Below, piece after piece: positions 36,825-44,228 of a stretch of DNA of 64,000 nucleotides. Position 1 is the stretch's first letter. Each line of letters opens with the position of its first letter. Source of the DNA: Pelomonas sp. BJYL3 (GTDB lineage: Bacteria; Pseudomonadota; Gammaproteobacteria; Burkholderiales; Burkholderiaceae_C); contig NZ_JANZKX010000004.1 in assembly GCF_027257975.1 (NCBI RefSeq), positions 186,001 through 250,000 on the forward strand. Reading direction: 5' to 3'. The notes under the pieces are model-generated. The model was not told where the DNA came from. It did not search any database and saw nothing but the letters and a program-made list of their open reading frames with translations. Position numbers and translations under genes: made by a program.

Positions 36825-37451
36825 ATGCGCAAGTTCACTGCAACCCTCAGCACCGCAGCCCTCATCGCGCTCGGCGCGGTACCGACCTTCGCGAGCGCCG
36901 CACCGGTGGTCATGGGCTTTGAAGGCGTGACCGCCGACAGCGATCAGATCGTCCCCGTGACGCCCCATACGGAAGGCGGCTACACGCTGACCAACCTGAA
37001 CCCCGGCGATTTCAACGACGGCATCTTCGGCAAGAACGCCTCCAACTCCAACGGCAGTGCGACCTTCGTCTTCTGCGCCTATGACTCGACCTGCTTCAGC
37101 GGCACCTCCATCAAGCTGACCGGCGGCGCGCCGTTCACGCTCAAGAGCCTCGACGTCGGCAACTGGGAGACGGGCGGCCCCGCAGGCACCCTGGAGCTGA
37201 TCGGCTCGGTGCTGGGTGGCGGCACGGTCACGGCCGTGCTGGGCACCGGCGATGCATGGGCCACCCACCTGCTGTCGGGCTTCGACAACCTTTTGAGCGT
37301 GGAGTTCAGGGGCCACACCGCCTATGCCGTGGCCATTGACAACCTGGTGCTGGATCTCAGCCCCGGCCGCGTGCCGGAACCCGGCAGCCTGGCCCTGGCC
37401 GCCCTGGCGCTGGCGGGGGTGGGCCTGAGCGCCCGCCGGCGGATCGGCTGA
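36825..37451 (+). CDS. PEP-CTERM sorting domain protein
   Basis: A 208-residue exported protein. A signal peptide (residues 1-25, ending ASA) precedes a beta-rich mature domain, and the C-terminus carries the exosortase signal: VPEPGS, a hydrophobic helix and the basic end RRR. EpsH/exosortase cuts near PEP and the protein is delivered to the surface or to exopolysaccharide. AGGGGA precedes the ATG. The sigma-54 promoter upstream and the terminator downstream make it a single-gene unit. No exosortase is in the window; the HPr-rel-A genes at the right edge are typical of the same genomes. Confidence 0.9.
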   Translation: MRKFTATLSTAALIALGAVPTFASAAPVVMGFEGVTADSDQIVPVTPHTEGGYTLTNLNPGDFNDGIFGKNASNSNGSATFVFCAYDSTCFSGTSIKLTGGAPFTLKSLDVGNWETGGPAGTLELIGSVLGGGTVTAVLGTGDAWATHLLSGFDNLLSVEFRGHTAYAVAIDNLVLDLSPGRVPEPGSLALAALALAGVGLSARRRIG

Positions 37452-37484
37452 GACCCTGCGGCCCCCCCGCCTTGCCTCCCTCCT

Positions 37485-37508
37485 GACCCCGCCTCGGCGG
37501 GGTCTTTT
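37485..37508 (+). terminator. terminator of the PEP-CTERM gene
   Basis: GACCCCGC, loop CTCG, GCGGGGTC, then TTTT: an 8-bp perfect stem with a T-run, 33 bases after the stop. Confidence 0.9.
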
Positions 37509-37754
37509 GCCATGGGGGCATCGGGGCGTGATGCCATGGCGTGACGTCAGCAGAGAGACCCATGGGGCCGGCTTCGGCGACGGTGCGGGCGTGGCGGCTG
37601 GCGGCGCCCGACTTCCGGCACGGGGCCTGCTGAATCCCTGGCCCCTATCATCCGCGGACCCCGCGCCAGGCTGCCGGCGCCTGGCCGGGGCACGGTCGCC
37701 GACATCCCTGCGCCCGTCTCATGGCCCGGCACCCGACGCAAAGGCAGGCGGCTG
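37509..37754. other. non-coding stretch before a small membrane gene
   Basis: With the terminator this completes a 303-base gap. TGACGTCA (37542-37549) is an 8-bp palindrome of no known role here. CCTATCATCC near 37647 could be a -10 for the next gene, but no -35 is evident. Confidence 0.35.
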
Positions 37755-38180
37755 ATGACGCTCGCATCTCTCGTCTCCTCGGGGCCGGCCCTGCTGGCCA
37801 GGCGCCTGCTCATCCTGGTGTTGGCCGGGCTGCTGATCTTCCATCACAGCGTCATGCTGGGCGAGGCCCTGCTGGACCTGGACAAGCACCCGCCCACGTT
37901 TTTCGACCTGGTCCAGTGGCTGCTGCGCGCCGCCATCGCGTCGAGCCTGCTGCTCGTCGTGTGGGGAAAGCCCCGGGCGCTGTGGGGCATGTGGATCAGC
38001 ATCGCCGGCCTGGTGGCCACCCAGTACTGGGCACACTTCGGCGAACTGCCCGTCGAGTTCACCCGCGGGCGACACCCGCTCAGCTACCTCAAGGGCTTCA
38101 TCTTCCCGACCCTCATCACCCTGGCCTTCCGGCGCCGCGGCGCCCGCCTGGCATCGGGCCAGGTAGTCGACGCTGGCTGA
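37755..38180 (+). CDS. hypothetical membrane protein
   Basis: A 141-residue protein with about three or four membrane helices (residues 15-35, 55-72, 76-92 and 108-122) and a basic C-terminal tail. No family recognised. The start at ATG 37755 has GGCGG close upstream. It stands alone between the PEP-CTERM unit and a repeat copy. Confidence 0.6.
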   Translation: MTLASLVSSGPALLARRLLILVLAGLLIFHHSVMLGEALLDLDKHPPTFFDLVQWLLRAAIASSLLLVVWGKPRALWGMWISIAGLVATQYWAHFGELPVEFTRGRHPLSYLKGFIFPTLITLAFRRRGARLASGQVVDAG

Positions 38181-38249
38181 CGGCCGCGGCCCCGCGCGCC
38201 GCCACACGGGAGGGCGCGCGTCCTCGCGCACCTCTCACGGCCCCTCGGC

Positions 38250-38264
38250 GCAAGACCTGACCCC
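38250..38264 (-). repeat. dispersed repeat copy 5
   Basis: GCAAGACCTGACCCC, first half of a degenerate doublet; CCGTCCTTGCCGGACG about 45 bases on corresponds to a decayed opposite-facing copy. The arrangement matches the doublet at 41630-41693. Confidence 0.75.
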
Positions 38265-38396
38265 AGCCGTGGGAATGAGGAGGTCATGGTGCCAGAGAGC
38301 CCGTCCTTGCCGGACGTTGCACAATCGCCCCCCGCAAGAGGGCTGCCTGCCCGCCGCGCCCCACGCCGCCTCCCTCACCTCAGCAAGAACGTCCTG

Positions 38397-38502
38397 ATGA
38401 GCGCACTCCGCATCAAAGCCTGGCAGACCGACACCGCACCCATCGGCAAGCAGCAGGCGCTCTGACTGCAACATCGCTCAGCGCCTGATCAAGCCCAGGT
38501 AG
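38397..38502 (+). pseudogene. collapsed paralogue of the 41780-42367 membrane gene
   Basis: The first 19 codons (MSALRIKAWQTDTAPIGKQQ, with a stop at 38463-38465) match the N-terminus of the intact gene (MSALVIKAWRADTKPIDD). The sequence then jumps to that gene's C-terminal part: GCAGCAGGC...CATCGCTCAGCGCCTGATC corresponds to codons for EQQARSVCTIVQRLI. About 450 bp are missing between, and a further 2-base loss shifts the frame. The junction coincides with ATCGACGA, which occurs at both ends of the missing part in the intact copy. The upstream 140 bases, with the repeat and a GCACAATCGC box, are also homologous. Confidence 0.8.
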
Positions 38503-38557
38503 ACGCACGCACGGCAGGCGCCGAGTCCCTGAACCGACCCCCTGCATTTCCCGTCCC

Positions 38558-39352
38558 ATGCGCTCGTCCGACAAATCCTTCCCCAGCGTGGCGCAGGCCG
38601 CCCTGCTCCTGCTGGCCAGCTATCTCTTTCAGTACCTCGTCAGTGTTCTGCTGTACGACTGCCGGTCGATCCTGGGCCTGGGCGAGGAGCAGGTCGCCGT
38701 CCTCGCCCTGGTGCTGTCCAATGGCTTGCTGGTCGCGCTGCTGACGCAGGTACTGGGCATCAGCTACCGGCACCTGCTGCATCCGAGCCCGTCCTCCCCG
38801 GTGCTCACCCTGGTGCTGCTGGTGCCCCCTCTGCTGCTGACGCTACCGCTCCTGCTCCGACTGGACGACGTACTGATCAGCGCCCTGCAGCAAGTCCTTC
38901 CCTTGTCGAACTGGGAGCAGCAGGCCTTCGCTTCGATGCTGGCCCCGACGGTCCCGGCCCTCGTCGCCGGCTGCCTGCTGGCGCCCCTGTTCGAGGAGAT
39001 GATGTTCCGCGGCATCCTGCTGGCAGGCTTCCTGAGGCGGTACCCGCGCGGGCAAGCCATCGCCTATTCGGCGCTCTTCTTCGGTGCCGCTCACCTGAAC
39101 CTCTACCAGTTCTTCCTGGCCTTCCTCCTGGGGCTGATGCTGGGCTGGCTCTACGAGCGCTCCCGTTCGCTGCTCCCTTGCATCGCCCTGCATGCGGCAG
39201 TCAATGCCTCCGCCATGGCCACCAGCGCACAGGCCGAGCCAAACCTCGCCAGCGGATCCTGGCCGCTGGCCCTGGCTGCGGGCGCTGCCGGCGCCCTGGC
39301 TCTGTACGCCCTGTTGGGCCGCAAGCACCGGAAGGAGTCTATCGACCCCTGA
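38558..39352 (+). CDS. CPBP family intramembrane metalloprotease
   Basis: A 264-residue inner-membrane protein with about seven helices. The catalytic motifs of the CPBP (Abi, Rce1-like) family are present: FEEMMFRG near residue 149, HLNLYQF near residue 178 and HAAVNAS near residue 211. These enzymes cleave within the membrane or process prenylated or bacteriocin-related peptides. No peptide substrate gene was seen nearby. Confidence 0.87.
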   Translation: MRSSDKSFPSVAQAALLLLASYLFQYLVSVLLYDCRSILGLGEEQVAVLALVLSNGLLVALLTQVLGISYRHLLHPSPSSPVLTLVLLVPPLLLTLPLLLRLDDVLISALQQVLPLSNWEQQAFASMLAPTVPALVAGCLLAPLFEEMMFRGILLAGFLRRYPRGQAIAYSALFFGAAHLNLYQFFLAFLLGLMLGWLYERSRSLLPCIALHAAVNASAMATSAQAEPNLASGSWPLALAAGAAGALALYALLGRKHRKESIDP

Positions 39353-39522
39353 GGCCGGACTGGACCTGCCCTCCGAACCGCCTTCCTGCAGCGCGGCAGT
39401 GGCCCACAATCGGCCCCTTATGCCCCTGCAAACCCTCCCGCGTCGTTTGCTGCGGGCCGCCGGCGACGCTTCTTCCGTGGCCCATGACTGTCGCTGGACC
39501 TGCCAGCAAGTTTGAGAAACCC

Positions 39523-40050
39523 ATGTCCATCCATCTTTTCAATTCGCGGGCAGCAGCGCAGGAGCTGGGCCGTGCCGACCTGAGCCCGGAGCGCCAGGCC
39601 CAGTACCTGCTGGCCGGGCTGCTGATCTACCTCATCGCCAGCTACTCGGGCCTGATGATCGCAACGGCCCCCTTGTGGTCCATGGCCTCGCTGCTGGAGG
39701 CCGCGGCGCTGGTGCTCATCAACGTGCTGGGCGTCACGCAGGTCCTCGACGCCGCAGGTGGTCCGCGGAGCCGCCGCTTCCTGCAGGACTTCACCTGCCT
39801 GTACGTGCCTGTCTCCGTGACGTCCCTGCTGGTGGTCTGGGGCGCCTACTGGGTGATCCGGATCAGCTTCGTCGAAGGGCTTCTCGCGCTGTCGAACTCG
39901 GGTTCGCGCTTCGCCTTGAACCTGGCTGCCATCGGCACCGACTTCCTGGGGCTGCTCGGTCTGCTGTGCAGCGTGGGCACCCAGGTGCTCGTGTACTACC
40001 GACTGGTCCACCTGCAACGCCTCGTTGAATCGCTCCGCCGGACCGGCTGA
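39523..40050 (+). CDS. hypothetical membrane protein
   Basis: A 175-residue protein with about four membrane helices (about 28-46, 50-72, 95-115 and 140-160). The cytoplasmic N-terminus begins MSIHLFNSRAAAQELGRA. I do not recognise a family. ATG 39523 was chosen because the preceding frame is GC-biased and non-hydrophobic; GAG lies about eight bases upstream. Confidence 0.58.
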   Translation: MSIHLFNSRAAAQELGRADLSPERQAQYLLAGLLIYLIASYSGLMIATAPLWSMASLLEAAALVLINVLGVTQVLDAAGGPRSRRFLQDFTCLYVPVSVTSLLVVWGAYWVIRISFVEGLLALSNSGSRFALNLAAIGTDFLGLLGLLCSVGTQVLVYYRLVHLQRLVESLRRTG

Positions 40051-40183
40051 GGCACTCACTGGACGACCTGGCCGCTGCCCCACATGGCCGTACCGGACTC
40101 GCCACCGGAACTGGGCTCACAATGCAGGCGGCGGGTGGGCCCTGCCACCCGGGCAGCCCGGCCCGCCCATCACCTTTGACCGC

Positions 40184-40690
40184 ATGAGCAAGGCCATGAA
40201 CCTGCTTGCCCACCTCCTGGACTTCTGGCGAGCCTTCCAAACGGAAGCCGGCACCTCCGACGCCAGCTTCGACGAGCGCTTCTACGAAGCCTTCTACTTC
40301 GGCGACAGCCAGACCCTGGCCGACGAGCTCGCCGCCCTGGTGCTGCAAGGCACCAAGCGCGCCACCGCCGGCTCCGTCTGGTCCTTCGAGGCCGAGGGCA
40401 AGCGCCTGCCCAGGCCCGGCGACCTCAGCATCGTCACGAACTGGGCCGGCCAGCCGCTGTGCGTCATCGAAACCCTCAGCGTGGACGTGCGCCCCTTCAA
40501 CGAGGTCAGCGCCGAGTTCGCCGCCATCGAGGGCGAGGGCGACGGCTCCCTGGCCTACTGGCAGCAGGAACACCGCGCCTACTTCAGCCGGGAGTGCGAA
40601 CGGGCGGGGCGGACGTTCGATGAGCGCATGCCGGTGGCGTGCGAGTGCTTCAGGGTGGTTTATCAGGGGGATGGCGATGCCGGGGCGTGA
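40184..40690 (+). CDS. ASCH domain protein
   Basis: A 168-residue cytoplasmic protein. LVLQGTKRATAGSVWSFEAEGKRLPRPGDLSIV (in parts: QGTKRATAGS, RPGDLSIV) is the ASCH/PUA-like RNA-binding core seen in YqfB-like proteins, followed by AYWQQEHRAYFSREC. Such domains bind RNA or hydrolyse modified nucleosides. ATG 40184 or 40196 could start it. It overlaps the next gene by 14 bases. Confidence 0.83.
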   Translation: MSKAMNLLAHLLDFWRAFQTEAGTSDASFDERFYEAFYFGDSQTLADELAALVLQGTKRATAGSVWSFEAEGKRLPRPGDLSIVTNWAGQPLCVIETLSVDVRPFNEVSAEFAAIEGEGDGSLAYWQQEHRAYFSRECERAGRTFDERMPVACECFRVVYQGDGDAGA

Positions 40691-41111
40691 AGGCCGCAGG
40701 CTCGCCGGCGAGCGGCAGGCGCCCGAGCTCGCGCCAGGCGGCGTACAGGCGGCCTCGCGCCCATCCCCGCTGCCCGGGTGGTTCTTCCCCGCCATGGCAG
40801 GTGCCGCCACCGTCAGCGCCGTCTGGGGCTACCACATGGTCGTCTGCGGCGGCATTCTCGCCAGCGTGGTGCCGACCCTGGCGACCTTCTGCCTGCATGT
40901 GTTCCTGCGCCCTGACTATGCGCTGGCCGTCCTGCTGACCGCGACCTGCAGTGGCGCCACGGGCCTGACCCTCGCCAGGCATCGACTGTTCCGTGAGCGC
41001 AAGGAGCTGCTGTTCTTTCTGCTCCCGGCCGCGGCGATGGTGCTGGGCTTGGGTCTGGCACTATCCGGCGGCCTCCCGCCGCACTGCCCTTCGCTCGGCG
41101 CCTGGCGATAG
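40677..41111 (+). CDS. hypothetical membrane protein
   Basis: A 144-residue protein whose first 35 residues are Arg/Pro-rich and cytoplasmic; three membrane helices follow (WFFPAMAGAATVSAVWGY, ILASVVPTLATFCLHVF and LFFLLPAAAMVLGLGLAL). AGGGGG seven bases before ATG 40677 supports this start; ATG 40671 is also in frame. It overlaps the ASCH gene end, so they are probably coupled. No family recognised. Confidence 0.52.
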   Translation: MPGREGRRLAGERQAPELAPGGVQAASRPSPLPGWFFPAMAGAATVSAVWGYHMVVCGGILASVVPTLATFCLHVFLRPDYALAVLLTATCSGATGLTLARHRLFRERKELLFFLLPAAAMVLGLGLALSGGLPPHCPSLGAWR

Positions 41112-41217
41112 CAGGCCATCCTCGCCAGCGCCTGCCCCGTCGCCCGCGCGGCGTTCGGTGACCGCGGAGGCCAATCCTGCAAGAATCTGCGCCACCCCCC
41201 TGCCATCCGGAGCCCGC

Positions 41218-41583
41218 ATGTCCAAGTCCGCCTTCAGCGTCAAAGCCTTCGGCCTCTACGTGATTGTCCTGGGCGTCGCCCTGGCGCTGGCGCCGAACCT
41301 GCTGCTCGGCCTCTTCGGCATGCCGCCCACCACCGAGGTCTGGATCCGCGTCGTCGGCGTCCTGGCCTTCAACATCGGCGTCTACTACGTCTACGCCGCC
41401 AAGTGCGAGGCGCGCGCCTTCTTCCAGGCCTCGGTCTACACGCGGGTCCTGGTGCTCGTCAGCTTCGCCACCTTCGCCGGCCTGGGGCTGACCAGCCCCA
41501 TCCTGGTCGTGTTCGGCCTGGCGGACTTCGCCGGCGCCGTCTGGACGCAGCTGGCGCTGCGGGCGGAGAGGGCCGGCGCCTGA
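41218..41583 (+). CDS. small four-helix membrane protein
   Basis: A 121-residue protein with four hydrophobic helices and short loops (KAFGLYVIVLGVALALAPNLLL, VWIRVVGVLAFNIGVYYVYAA, each a helix). It resembles DUF4345-type or similar small membrane proteins but a family cannot be fixed by eye. Stand-alone; a repeat doublet follows 46 bases after its stop. Confidence 0.65.
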   Translation: MSKSAFSVKAFGLYVIVLGVALALAPNLLLGLFGMPPTTEVWIRVVGVLAFNIGVYYVYAAKCEARAFFQASVYTRVLVLVSFATFAGLGLTSPILVVFGLADFAGAVWTQLALRAERAGA

Positions 41584-41629
41584 GCAGCTGGTCAGGGGCA
41601 GCCCCGGCGCCCCGGGGCGGCGCATCTCT

Positions 41630-41693
41630 GGCAAGACCTGACCCCCATCAGGGGGAGTGAATACATCACGGTCCGCGGGGGTCAGGCCTTGCC
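41630..41693. repeat. inverted doublet of the dispersed repeat (copies 6 and 7)
   Basis: GGCAAGACCTGACCCCC (41630-41646) and GGGGGTCAGGCCTTGCC (41677-41693) face each other across 30 bases. The arms are complementary over 17 bases with one mismatch, so RNA or single-stranded DNA can fold into a long hairpin. The form resembles REP doublets (BIME-like). Confidence 0.82.
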
Positions 41694-41779
41694 TGACGCT
41701 GCACAATCGCACGCCGCAGGAGGGAGCCGGCTCGACGGGGCTCTGACGCTGCATCCAACACCTCAACGAGGACATCCAC

Positions 41780-42367
41780 TTGAGCGCACTTGTCATCAAA
41801 GCCTGGCGGGCTGACACCAAACCCATCGACGACCGCAACACCTTCGTCAGCATCACCGGCCGTGAGGGCGGCCTGATCGCCTGGCTGCTGTCCCTGATGG
41901 GCGTCGATCCCACCACCACCATTCGCGTGGGCCTGGAGCGGGTCGAGTTCACCAGCTCCTCGCTGGCCGGCACCGAGTCGCGCATGGTGCCTCTGCAGAG
42001 TGTGTGCTCCACCTACTACGGCTATCACAAGCCCTGGAAGGCCGCCGCCTCCTTCCTGGCCCTCTTCGCCTTCCTGGGCTTCTCTTTCGCCGCTCCCGCG
42101 GCGCATTCCGGTGACGGCTTCTCCTTCCCCATCTTCGCGGGGACCACCGGCGTCGGCCTCATCCTGGCCCTGATCTACTACTTCCTCAACCGGACCCTGA
42201 CCCTGGGCTTCGTCGAGCACAGCGGCGCCGTGTGCGCCATCCGCTTCAAGCGCTCGGTGATCGAGAACGTGGACATCGACGAGCAGCAGGCCCGCTCGGT
42301 GTGCACCATCGTCCAGCGCCTGATCGAGGCCAAGGAGAAGCGCGCCCTGCAGTCGGTACGGACCTGA
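41780..42367 (+). CDS. orphan membrane protein, intact copy of a duplicated gene
   Basis: A 195-residue protein with TTG as start (GAGGAC upstream). Residues 1-85 form a soluble N-terminal part with VDPTTTIRVGLERVEFTSSSL; two membrane helices follow (AAASFLALFAFLGFSFAAP and IFAGTTGVGLILALIYYFL); the C-terminal 50 residues are soluble. GCACAATCGC about 70 bases upstream is a probable -10. It is preceded by a repeat doublet. A collapsed paralogue lies at 38397-38502. The family is not recognised. Confidence 0.7.
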   Translation: MSALVIKAWRADTKPIDDRNTFVSITGREGGLIAWLLSLMGVDPTTTIRVGLERVEFTSSSLAGTESRMVPLQSVCSTYYGYHKPWKAAASFLALFAFLGFSFAAPAAHSGDGFSFPIFAGTTGVGLILALIYYFLNRTLTLGFVEHSGAVCAIRFKRSVIENVDIDEQQARSVCTIVQRLIEAKEKRALQSVRT

Positions 42368-42583
42368 TGCGCGCCTGGGCGACGCACCCGGCCTGCGCCC
42401 ACTGGCCGGGGCTCGGCGCTCGCCGCGTCCCGGCGAAGCCCACTCCCAGGACTGGCGCTTGATGGATCTCAAGCTGCGCGTCCACAATCGGGGCCAGCTT
42501 CAAGCCAAGCCAAGCCCTGCGCGTGCCGCGCAGCAGACCATCGCCAGCCCTCGATCGCTGGCCAGCACCTGGAGAGACAGCCC

Positions 42584-43102
42584 ATGAAGAACACCCTGAT
42601 CGCCGCCGCCTGGCTCCTGTCGGCCACCGCGGCGTCCGCTGCCGAATTGACGGTCCCCCTGCACCTGGCCGAGAAGCAGGGCCCCGGCGCCGCCCTGGGG
42701 CAGGTCCGCATCGTCGAGACGCCCCATGGCCTGGCCTTCTACCCCGCGCTGACGGGCCTGCAGCCGGGCCTGCACGGCTTCCACATCCACGAAAAGCCGT
42801 CCTGCGCGCCCGCCGAGAAGGACGGCGCCCCCGTGCCCGCGCTGTCGGCCGGCGGCCACCTGGATCCGCAGGGCGCCAAGAAGCATGGCGAGCCCTGGGG
42901 CGACGGGCATCTGGGCGATCTGCCGCCCCTCTACGTGGCAGCCGACGGCACGGCCACCAGCCCGGTCCTGGCACCACGGCTGAAGCTGGCGGACGTGCGG
43001 CAGCGCTCCGTGATGGTCCACGCCGGCGGTGACAACCATTCGGATCACCCCATGGCGCTGGGCGGCGGCGGCGCCCGCGTGGCCTGTGGCGTGATCGAAT
43101 GA
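42584..43102 (+). CDS. sodC: periplasmic Cu/Zn superoxide dismutase
   Basis: A 172-residue exported enzyme that dismutates superoxide. Signal peptide of about 20 residues (cleavage after ASA). Copper and zinc ligands are visible in [33 protein letters not shown] and [11 protein letters not shown], all in the order of bacterial SodC; two Cys (PSCAP and ARVACGV) form the structural disulfide. GGAGAG precedes the ATG. It appears monocistronic. Confidence 0.95.
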   Translation: MKNTLIAAAWLLSATAASAAELTVPLHLAEKQGPGAALGQVRIVETPHGLAFYPALTGLQPGLHGFHIHEKPSCAPAEKDGAPVPALSAGGHLDPQGAKKHGEPWGDGHLGDLPPLYVAADGTATSPVLAPRLKLADVRQRSVMVHAGGDNHSDHPMALGGGGARVACGVIE

Positions 43103-43160
43103 GCCAGGGCGGCACCTCGGTGATGCGGCACACCTCGGCCGGGATGGCCGGCCGCAGGCC

Positions 43161-43292
43161 GTGAAGGTGGTGCGCAGCGCAGTCGGCGAGGCCACCTGGT
43201 TCCTCCAGAACTGCCCGGGCACCGAGATGGACGGCAACCATGACGGCGTGCCCTGCGAGCAGCAGTGGTGCACCTCGCCGGTCGCACGATAG
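43161..43292 (+). pseudogene. Excalibur calcium-binding domain remnant
   Basis: A frame open from 43095 to a TAG at 43290-43292 encodes FLQNCPGTEMDGNHDGVPCEQQWC, which fits the Excalibur motif (Cys...Asp-x-Asn-x-Asp-Gly-x-x-Cys-Glu), shown here as DGNHDGVPCE. The usual upstream CAEA-type segment reads SAVGEA and no ATG or signal peptide precedes it; GTG 43161 is the only start. I take it as the broken 3' end of a small secreted protein gene. Confidence 0.5.
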
Positions 43293-43308
43293 CCGCCTTG
43301 AAGCCGCG

Positions 43309-43386
43309 CACCCGGCGGGCCCAGCCCGCGCCGGGTGGCAGGCGTCCCGATGGAGGCCCGGGCGGCGGCTGAATCCGCCCCGGGCC
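43309..43386. terminator. two strong hairpins after the 43392-43856 gene
   Basis: CACCCGGCGGGC/GCCCGCGCCGGGTG (43309-43337, one bulge) and GGCCCGGG.../...CCCGGGCC (43355-43386). Neither has a T-run. The second abuts the stop of the minus-strand lipoprotein gene and may end its transcript or protect its 3' end. Confidence 0.4.
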
Positions 43387-43391
43387 CGGCC

Positions 43392-43856
43392 TCAGTTGCC
43401 CATGTGCATGGAGAACTCAGCCCCGTCGGACAGGCGGCACTGGCCCGTCCCTTGGGTGCTGCTGTTCATGCTGTAGGTGCAGGAGAGGTAGGAGCCGCGG
43501 TTTCCTGCGCCGTTGGCCAGGCCATTGCGTTGGGAGTCGGCCTTGCGTGTCGCCTCGCCAGTGAAGGCTTCTCCGTTGATTTGGGTGCTGAAGACACCTT
43601 TGCCATGCAGGTCGTTGGTCACCGTGGCGCTGACCATCCCATAGCGCGAGGCCATGGCATTGGTGGGGTAGAGCCGGACCGGGAAGGTCACGGGAGCCGG
43701 TGGCGCGACGCTCACCTGGGCGGGCACCGCAACAGGGTGCGCATGCCGTGCCTCCAAGGGCACGACGTAGCAGGCCGAGAGGCTTGCCAGGGCGGCAGCG
43801 AGGGGGAGTGCTGCCAGCCGTTGAAGGGAAGTGGTCGATCGGATCGATATACCCAT
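43392..43856 (-). CDS. hypothetical lipoprotein
   Basis: A 154-residue protein with a long signal ending in the lipobox LSAC (near residue 29). The mature part is short, with a Pro/Val-rich linker and a beta-rich C-terminal half that includes GEAFTGEATRK and SYLSCTYSMNSS. Two Cys may pair. An in-frame stop lies two codons before ATG 43856 and no ribosome site is visible, so translation may be leaderless or weak. No family recognised. Confidence 0.65.
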   Translation of the reverse strand: MGISIRSTTSLQRLAALPLAAALASLSACYVVPLEARHAHPVAVPAQVSVAPPAPVTFPVRLYPTNAMASRYGMVSATVTNDLHGKGVFSTQINGEAFTGEATRKADSQRNGLANGAGNRGSYLSCTYSMNSSTQGTGQCRLSDGAEFSMHMGN

Positions 43857-43867
43857 GTGATGTCACA
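43856..43867. promoter_or_regulatory. 12-bp palindrome at a lipoprotein start codon
   Basis: TGTGATGTCACA is a perfect palindrome that ends in the first base of the ATG of the minus-strand lipoprotein gene. Half-sites TGTGA/TCACA resemble CRP/FNR-type sites but the spacer is two bases rather than six. A repressor operator is possible. Confidence 0.35.
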
Positions 43868-44228
43868 GTGAGCAGGCACATGCCTGCGCCGCCAGGCTAG
43901 CCCATGCCATGCGCCGATGGAAGTGACACCGTGCGCAGTGCGCCCCTGGCTTGACGAGGGGGCGTTGGCAGCCGGGGCAGCCGGGGCTCCCGGCTGCGCC
44001 CTGGCGCCGGCCGCTGTGGCAAGACCTGGCCCCTGCGCTGCCCGAACGGACAGCAGCAGGCCTACGCGCCGCAGGGTCACTTCGTTCTGTAATAACTTCG
44101 CTTCTACACTCCCCCTCAGCTCGACGCCGGTGGTCGCCATCCGAAGCCACGAGCCCTGATTCACCGGCCCGCGCCCTGCCGAGCAGTTCCAGGCAAGCCC
44201 CCCCACTGACTCACCTCCTACGCACACC
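43868..44228. other. divergent intergenic region with repeat copy 8
   Basis: No gene seen. GGCAAGACCTGGCCCC (44018-44033) is a repeat copy with one mismatch. TAATAACTTCGCTTCTACACT (44090-44110 region; shown as TAATAA and TACACT) is AT-rich for this DNA and may hold a -10 for the secreted protein gene at 44229. Confidence 0.45.
44018..44033 (-). repeat. dispersed repeat copy 8
   Basis: GGCAAGACCTGGCCCC, one mismatch to the consensus, in the non-coding region before the secreted protein gene. Confidence 0.65.
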
